Assembly (NCBI RefSeq): GCF_022496765.1
Contig: NZ_VANV01000024.1
Coordinates: forward strand, 1-64,000
Direction: 5' to 3'
Origin: Acidaminobacter sp. JC074
GTDB taxonomy: Bacteria > Bacillota > Clostridia > Peptostreptococcales > Acidaminobacteraceae
Length of the DNA stretch: 64,000 nucleotides
The position numbers and the translations under genes are program-made. Numbering within the stretch: the stretch's first letter is position 1; each line of letters begins with the position of its first letter. Of the stretch, positions 59,421-64,000 are shown one piece after another. The notes below the pieces were generated by a model. That model worked only from the letters and a program-made list of their open reading frames with translations, was not told where the DNA came from and searched no databases.

Positions 59421-61508
59421 ATGTCACTAATTACAGAAAACTTAGGATTTCAACTCAATGACGCACAGGCAAAAGCTGTTATGCATAAAGATGGCCCTGC
59501 CCTGGTACTGGCTGTACCCGGTTCAGGTAAAACAACCATTTTGATTTGTCGTACCCTTCATTTGATACACGACATGCATATTGATCCAAGGCGTATCCTG
59601 TCTCTGACTTTTTCAAAGGCAGCAGCCATTGACATGCATGAACGTTATTTAAGTTTATTTCCTAACTTCAATTATAAAATCGCATTCTCAACCATTCACC
59701 GTTTTTGTTATTCAGTGCTTTTAGATTACTTTAAAAGGGTCGGTAGAATGTATACCCTATTAGAATCAAAAGAATCGCCAATTAAGAAACAACAACTCTT
59801 AAAAGAGATTTTTTATAATGTCAATCATGCCTATATGAATGAAGAAACTTTTGAAGACCTTTCTTCTGCCATTGGCTATATCAAAAATATGATGATTGCA
59901 CCTGAAGATCATGAAACGCATATCGAGAATTTCGACAAGATCTTTACCGCTTATGAAGATTATAAGAAAGAACACCTGCTAATGGACTTTGATGATATGC
60001 TGACCATGTGTCACACCTTATTTGATAAGAAGCCTCAAATTCTTGAATACTATCAAAGTAAGTTTGACTACATTCAGGTTGATGAGTGCCAGGACACATC
60101 CAAGGTCCAACATGCCATCATCAAACAGCTTGCAAGTAAACACCACAATGTTTACATGGTAGCTGATGATGACCAGTCTATCTATGGCTTTAGAGGTGCT
60201 TTTCCTCAGGCCATCATCAAGATCGACGACCATTATCCAAACACAGAACGTTATCTTTTAGGGACCAACTACCGTTCAGCTAAAGACATTGTTTCATTAT
60301 GTGATAAGGTCATATCAAGCAACTCAGTCCGTCATGACAAGGTCTTCAGTCCTTTTAAGACCCATGACAGTCATATGAGATTGGTTTATACCGATACCAC
60401 AGAAGAACAAGTCCAGTTTATTGTGGACGAACATAAAAAAGCAGATGGTTCTGAAGCCATCCTCTTTAGAAACAACATCTCACTTATTCCACTTGCGGAT
60501 AAGTTAAATAAAGAAGACATTGATTTTGTCATCAAAGACAACAAACACCACTTCTTTAACAACTGGTGTACCTTTGATATCCTGTCTTTTATGAAATTGG
60601 CCATGGTACCAAATGATTTAGAAGCCTTTGAAAAGATCTACTACAAGATGAATGCTTATATATCCAAAGCCCAGGTTCAGTACATCAAGGACCATTACAA
60701 CGGCATCAATGTTTTTGATATCTTATGTCAAATGCCTGGTATGGAGAAGTTTAAACTTCAAAACATCAGAAAGATCAAGGCCAACTTTGAATACTTATCT
60801 TCATTGAAGCCTGATATCGCCATTGATTTTATAGAAGATGAACTCAATTACAAACAGTATCTGAATGACCATTGTAAAAAGAACAACCTGTCTATAGAAG
60901 CCCAGAACAAGATCTTGGATATTTTAAAGGTACTGGCTTCAGACACAGACAGTTTGGTTGGCTTTTTAAACAGGCTAGATGATTTAAAGAAAATCCTATA
61001 TACGGCTTCAACCAATAAAAACCCCCATGCCCTTAAGCTCTTTACCATGCATGGTTCTAAGGGACTGGAATTTGACCATGTCTATATCGTGGATATGGAC
61101 GATCATATCTTCCCATCTAAGTATGCAGTGGACTTATATGACCGTGGTGATAAAAGCCTATTCGAAGAAGAAAGACGCCTCTTCTATGTGGCCCTATCGA
61201 GAGCCAAGACTAAGCTGACCCTTGTACAGACCAAGTTTAGAAACGGTGGCTACAACAAGGCCTCTAGATTTGTAAAGGAATACACCAAAGCTGCAGGTCA
61301 GTCACTCAAGACAGAGCACTACAAGCTTGAAAGACGCATGAGCTTAGACGGTTTTGAAATCGGCGATGAACTCCTGCACACCTCTTTTGGTGTAGGTACA
61401 CTGGTAGATATCGACAACGACAGAATCATGATTGAGTTCAAAGATTCTACCAAGGTCTTTTCAACAGACATCTGCTTAAACTCAAAAATAATCATGAAAA
61501 TAACCTAG
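59421..61508 (+). CDS. UvrD/PcrA/Rep-like superfamily 1 DNA helicase
   Basis: The 695-aa 3'-5' helicase has LNDAQAKAV (Q motif), Walker A AVPGSGKTT (31-39), motif Ia/Ib TFSKAAAIDM, IQVDECQDTSKVQ (DEAD-type Walker B as DECQD), DDDQSIYGFRGA, TNYRSAKDIV, and motif V/VI TMHGSKGLEFDHVYIV and YVALSRAKTKLTL. It is 30-70 aa shorter than PcrA/UvrD and seems a divergent 'UvrD-like' clostridial type with a C-terminal Tudor-like tail (DELLHTSFGVGTLVDIDNDRIMIEF), as in PcrA, that may bind RNA polymerase. It probably works in DNA repair. Confidence 0.93.
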   Translation: MSLITENLGFQLNDAQAKAVMHKDGPALVLAVPGSGKTTILICRTLHLIHDMHIDPRRILSLTFSKAAAIDMHERYLSLFPNFNYKIAFSTIHRFCYSVLLDYFKRVGRMYTLLESKESPIKKQQLLKEIFYNVNHAYMNEETFEDLSSAIGYIKNMMIAPEDHETHIENFDKIFTAYEDYKKEHLLMDFDDMLTMCHTLFDKKPQILEYYQSKFDYIQVDECQDTSKVQHAIIKQLASKHHNVYMVADDDQSIYGFRGAFPQAIIKIDDHYPNTERYLLGTNYRSAKDIVSLCDKVISSNSVRHDKVFSPFKTHDSHMRLVYTDTTEEQVQFIVDEHKKADGSEAILFRNNISLIPLADKLNKEDIDFVIKDNKHHFFNNWCTFDILSFMKLAMVPNDLEAFEKIYYKMNAYISKAQVQYIKDHYNGINVFDILCQMPGMEKFKLQNIRKIKANFEYLSSLKPDIAIDFIEDELNYKQYLNDHCKKNNLSIEAQNKILDILKVLASDTDSLVGFLNRLDDLKKILYTASTNKNPHALKLFTMHGSKGLEFDHVYIVDMDDHIFPSKYAVDLYDRGDKSLFEEERRLFYVALSRAKTKLTLVQTKFRNGGYNKASRFVKEYTKAAGQSLKTEHYKLERRMSLDGFEIGDELLHTSFGVGTLVDIDNDRIMIEFKDSTKVFSTDICLNSKIIMKIT

Positions 61509-61528
61509 AGGCCTGGCCTCTAGGTTTT
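61502..61528 (+). terminator. Terminator of the helicase gene
   Basis: The perfect 10-bp stem AACCTAGAGG/CCTCTAGGTT with a CCTGG loop is followed by a T-rich tail. Confidence 0.88.
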
Positions 61529-62252
61529 ATTCTACAGATATTTCTATCCAATCCATGTCAAGAATATGACCCGTATTGTAACCATAGCCGTGCATATACA
61601 AACGGACGCGGTTATCTGTTAGGGCTGTTGTTTCTACTGAATAAACTTTGTCATTCAGTTTATAAGTTATTTTATTTGTAACAGTATCATAAATAAGCTC
61701 TTCTTCAAACCATTCATCAAAGATAGGCTCTGCCAGTTCATAGTTGTTGTTATACTCCCAAGTTCTAGGCAGTATCCTAAAAACATTGTTGCCTGGTCTA
61801 GATGATTCTTCAAAGGAATGCACATACTCAATCAGTACAAGCCCATTACCCAAAGTGGTTTGGTCATTGTTAAGTGCTGATGGAATCAAACCTTCATCTT
61901 TAGTTTCTAATAGGGCCATACCACCTGTAAAGTGGTCATTGGCATAAGTCATTTTAGTCCTTCTCTTAACCGTCAAAACATTCCCTGCCTGAAGCTCTAT
62001 AGGCGCAGATAAAAGAATGGGACCTTGATCTACGTCATCCACCTCTAATCTTAAGATACCGTTATTCAATTTTGCCTTGTCATAGGATGAAAAATAAGTT
62101 TTCCATTCACCGACATACCAGAAATCTCTATCCAAGTCGTCAAAGTCATCTTTTAAATAAAAAGACGGCAATTCCGCTTCCTTATCACTGGTGAAGTAAT
62201 AAACCCCAAAAGCGAAGGCGATAAAGACAATGAATACCAACAGTTTTCTCAA
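61527..62252 (-). CDS. Extracytoplasmic anchored protein of unknown function
   Basis: The 241-aa protein has an N-terminal uncleaved-type signal or anchor (RKLLVFIVFIAFAFGVYYF) without a lipobox, then a soluble domain rich in beta strands and aromatic residues (FDDLDRDFWYVGEWKTYFSSYD...GILRLEVDD...LTVKRRTKM), reminiscent of LamG/concanavalin-type or DUF1080-like jelly rolls. The assignment is by appearance only. The start is TTG at 62252 with AGGAG 5 nt upstream, in the tail of the 30-aa peptide gene, so the two are coupled. Confidence 0.75.
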   Translation of the reverse strand: MRKLLVFIVFIAFAFGVYYFTSDKEAELPSFYLKDDFDDLDRDFWYVGEWKTYFSSYDKAKLNNGILRLEVDDVDQGPILLSAPIELQAGNVLTVKRRTKMTYANDHFTGGMALLETKDEGLIPSALNNDQTTLGNGLVLIEYVHSFEESSRPGNNVFRILPRTWEYNNNYELAEPIFDEWFEEELIYDTVTNKITYKLNDKVYSVETTALTDNRVRLYMHGYGYNTGHILDMDWIEISVE

Positions 62253-62261
62253 AATAACTCC

Positions 62262-62354
62262 TTAAAAGAATGAAATTATAAATGACATAATAGGCATAGC
62301 TGCCATAGCCACAGCCAATGTGAGTGCAATAATTCTTGCTGTCTTTCTGCTCAT
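62262..62354 (-). CDS. 30-aa membrane peptide, Prli42-like candidate
   Basis: Read on the minus strand, ATG at 62354 with GGAGG at 62359-62363 encodes MSRKTARIIALTLAVAMAAM followed by PIMSFIISFF and a TAA stop. It has a short basic N-terminus and one hydrophobic helix. Size and layout (MSxKxxRI + TM) resemble Prli42, the stressosome-associated membrane miniprotein of Firmicutes; that assignment is tentative. It sits 8 nt after the alpha/beta hydrolase gene, and its stop overlaps the ribosome site of the next gene. Confidence 0.72.
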   Translation of the reverse strand: MSRKTARIIALTLAVAMAAMPIMSFIISFF

Positions 62355-62362
62355 ACTTCCTC

Positions 62363-63244
62363 CTACTCCTTAATCCATAATCTCAAGTCTTCTACAACTT
62401 GTTCATAACAATTTACCAAAGACATCCTAAAGCCAGTTTCATAAACCTTTCTCTTAGCATCTTTAAATAAATTCTTTAGTTCTCTTACTTCTATTCTATC
62501 ACTGGCATCCCCAATTTCTAATACCAGAATTTTACCCTTATAACTTTCAAAATCAGATGGATTTAGCTCATAAGACATCCAGAACTCACGAACATTGTCA
62601 TAAATCATCCGCATGCGTTCTTGAGAGGTTTCTAGAAGGGCCTGTTTATAAAGGGCTTCCCAGAAATGTCTGTTTTCATCTAATCCTAGTTTTACATCTT
62701 CTGCAATCCGCCTTGATAAAGATTGATGCATGCTCTTTTCTGAGAAAAACCTAAAGGTTTTATCCAGTCTCTTATAAGATTTTACAAACTTCTTTACCAG
62801 CTTAGGATTGATCTCTGATGTTTTTGTTTCACTGTCAAGCATGGCTATACCAGCTACCAAATCAGGTGCCATCCTTGTCATTATTTGAGCCACTATGCCA
62901 CCAAAGGAATAACCGAAGATATACAGTTTTTCCGGTGATATGCTTCTTGCTAATTCTAAAAACCCTTTACTCTGAGTTTCTAAGTTCACACCAGCTTGAT
63001 AATCTGGTACAATCACACGAAAGTTTTCACTTAAGCTAAGCATATATCGATAAAATGTTATTGCATAACCATTACTTGAAGGCAAAATCATAATGACTGT
63101 GTCTGAATCACCGACATCATAATAAGTCAAACAATGGTCACCTTGGTCAAAGACTTTCTGCGGCTCGTCATTTAAAAATGTATTCAGCTCACTTTTAAGG
63201 TCTTCCTCGGCATACTCAAATAGACTTTCATCAATTTCTTTCAT
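62363..63244 (-). CDS. Alpha/beta hydrolase
   Basis: The 293-aa protein is an alpha/beta hydrolase fold enzyme: nucleophile elbow GYSFGG (in LYIFGYSFGGIVAQIM), preceding strand block TVIMILPSSNGYAITFYRYML with an oxyanion region, and a catalytic Asp probable in LVLEIGDASDR. No clear catalytic His is assignable by eye; candidates lie near the C-terminus. It is soluble, without a signal peptide. It is the first gene of a three-gene operon with the 30-aa peptide and the anchored protein. Substrate unknown. Confidence 0.86.
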   Translation of the reverse strand: MKEIDESLFEYAEEDLKSELNTFLNDEPQKVFDQGDHCLTYYDVGDSDTVIMILPSSNGYAITFYRYMLSLSENFRVIVPDYQAGVNLETQSKGFLELARSISPEKLYIFGYSFGGIVAQIMTRMAPDLVAGIAMLDSETKTSEINPKLVKKFVKSYKRLDKTFRFFSEKSMHQSLSRRIAEDVKLGLDENRHFWEALYKQALLETSQERMRMIYDNVREFWMSYELNPSDFESYKGKILVLEIGDASDRIEVRELKNLFKDAKRKVYETGFRMSLVNCYEQVVEDLRLWIKE

Positions 63245-63296
63245 CTATTACTCCAATCTACTACTACTTATTATAGCCTAAATTGCAAGTAAAAAA

Positions 63297-63317
63297 AAGG
63301 ATGGCTTAGCCATCCTT
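63297..63317 (-). terminator. Terminator of the phosphofructokinase gene
   Basis: The perfect 9-bp stem AAGGATGGC/GCCATCCTT with a 3-nt loop and T8 on the minus strand follows the stop codon. Confidence 0.92.
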
Positions 63318-63323
63318 AATATA

Positions 63324-64000
63324 TTATTTCTTTATAATCTTCTCTACTCTTGGCGCTCTGATTCTGTGAGCTTCAGGTAGATCTGAACCAGCAAGTGGTC
63401 TAACGTAGTTAACGAATGCTTGAGTAACACCGTTTCTTTCTTCGTTAATGAACTCATCTGGCATGTGCTTAGTCTTAGCAGCAATCATTTCAAGTGGTAC
63501 TAATTTGTAATCTACAGCATAGTCACCGATTCTCTTGATAACAATTGAACCATCCACATTGTCCCAGATAGCAAATTGAGCAGCTTTTTCACCAACTTCT
63601 CTTGCTTCTCTTTGGTCAACGTCAGAAACACAACCTAAGAATGATCTTTGTAAGTAACCGAAAGTATCTGAACGAACACGGCTGATACCTAAGTTGTTCT
63701 TAACTTCTTTAACAAGTAAGTCACCTAATGCGCCTGTACCTGATAACTGAACATTACCATGAGCATCTTTCTCAATGTTATCCATTAACTTAGTGATGAT
63801 TGCAGTACCATCAGCATCTTGAATACCTTCTGAAACAGCTACGATACAACGACCGAACTTCTCATAAGTATCTTTAACGTCTTTAAGGAACTTGTCCATT
63901 TCAAAATTTACTTCTGGTAAGTAGATTAGATGTGGACCATCGTCTGGATATTTCTTACCTAAGATAGAAGCAGCAGTTAAGAAACCAGCATGTCTACCCA
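63324..64000 (-). CDS. pfp: Phosphofructokinase, probably PPi-dependent (C-terminal part)
   Basis: It phosphorylates fructose 6-phosphate in glycolysis. The gene continues past the right edge: reading inward from 64000, the frame opens as GRHAGFLTAASILG, the RHAG substrate-binding motif of phosphofructokinases, then YPDDGPHLIYLPEVNFEMDKF. About 225 C-terminal residues are visible (to VEKIIKK). The layout with KNNLGISRVRSDTFGYLQRSFLGCVSDVD matches long clostridial pyrophosphate-dependent enzymes. ATP-versus-PPi specificity is decided upstream (GGD motif), which is outside the window. A strong terminator follows. Confidence 0.85.
   Translation of the reverse strand, partial: GRHAGFLTAASILGKKYPDDGPHLIYLPEVNFEMDKFLKDVKDTYEKFGRCIVAVSEGIQDADGTAIITKLMDNIEKDAHGNVQLSGTGALGDLLVKEVKNNLGISRVRSDTFGYLQRSFLGCVSDVDQREAREVGEKAAQFAIWDNVDGSIVIKRIGDYAVDYKLVPLEMIAAKTKHMPDEFINEERNGVTQAFVNYVRPLAGSDLPEAHRIRAPRVEKIIKK

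Overview
The window is AT-rich, low-GC Firmicutes DNA with strong GGAGG-type ribosome binding sites, TTGACA/TATAAT promoters with 17-bp spacers, T-box and TPP leaders, CheV, ClpX/Lon and clostridial-type ThiC/ThiH. With an indolepyruvate:ferredoxin oxidoreductase/phosphotransbutyrylase operon and a phosphofructokinase-family gene that is probably PPi-dependent, it suggests an anaerobic, amino-acid-fermenting, motile member of the Clostridia. A relative of Fusibacter or Acidaminobacter is only a guess; genus cannot be fixed from sequence alone. It looks like core chromosome: I see no insertion sequence, prophage, CRISPR array or tRNA.

Layout. 1-642: 5' end of a 16S rRNA gene (minus) with a long leader and three tandem near-consensus promoters. 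643-4856: carAB. 5105-5935: receiver-hemerythrin protein. 5981-9267: ptb-iorA-iorB fermentation operon behind two promoters, one containing an inverted-repeat operator. 9519-10388: AraC/GyrI-type regulator. 10474-14925: radical SAM / membrane protein / nadK / TPR operon. 15096-17741: unknown 167-aa gene, then argS under a T-box. 17742-22829: rhomboid, HAD phosphatase, decayed VOC gene, glutaminase, diguanylate cyclase, greA. 22856-26872: thiSGHCE operon under a TPP riboswitch. 27049-29229: tail-anchored possible pseudokinase plus LytTR regulator. 29250-35384: aminopeptidase P, two XRE-cupin regulators, tandem-HD (HD-GYP) protein, cheV, kbl. 35473-41142: three orphan peptide-binding lipoproteins. 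41346-47198: a tight five-gene operon (GNAT, RluD-type pseudouridine synthase, HEPN-like protein, TGS-nucleoside kinase, membrane SpoIIE-type phosphatase) with its own promoter and terminator. 47330-52296: YceG-like mini-protein, two rRNA modification genes, fba, chromate transporter. 52403-59079: tig-clpP-clpX-lon-engB-cyclophilin proteostasis operon. 59421-61508: UvrD-like helicase. 61527-63244: alpha/beta hydrolase, 30-aa membrane peptide and extracytoplasmic protein operon. 63324-64000: 3' part of a phosphofructokinase.

Themes: energy from amino acids (iorAB, ptb, kbl, glsA, oligopeptide-binding proteins), c-di-GMP and two-component signalling without the cognate kinases nearby, RNA-based regulation (T-box, TPP), and protein quality control.

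The most interesting unexplained items are the stand-alone HEPN-motif protein inside an RNA-modification/nucleoside-kinase operon, the possible pseudokinase paired with a LytTR regulator, a dispersed intergenic hairpin repeat whose copies differ by pair-preserving changes, the three rRNA promoters that each start on a hairpin, the receiver-hemerythrin whose phospho-acceptor Asp is Glu, and a 30-aa membrane peptide missed by length cutoffs.
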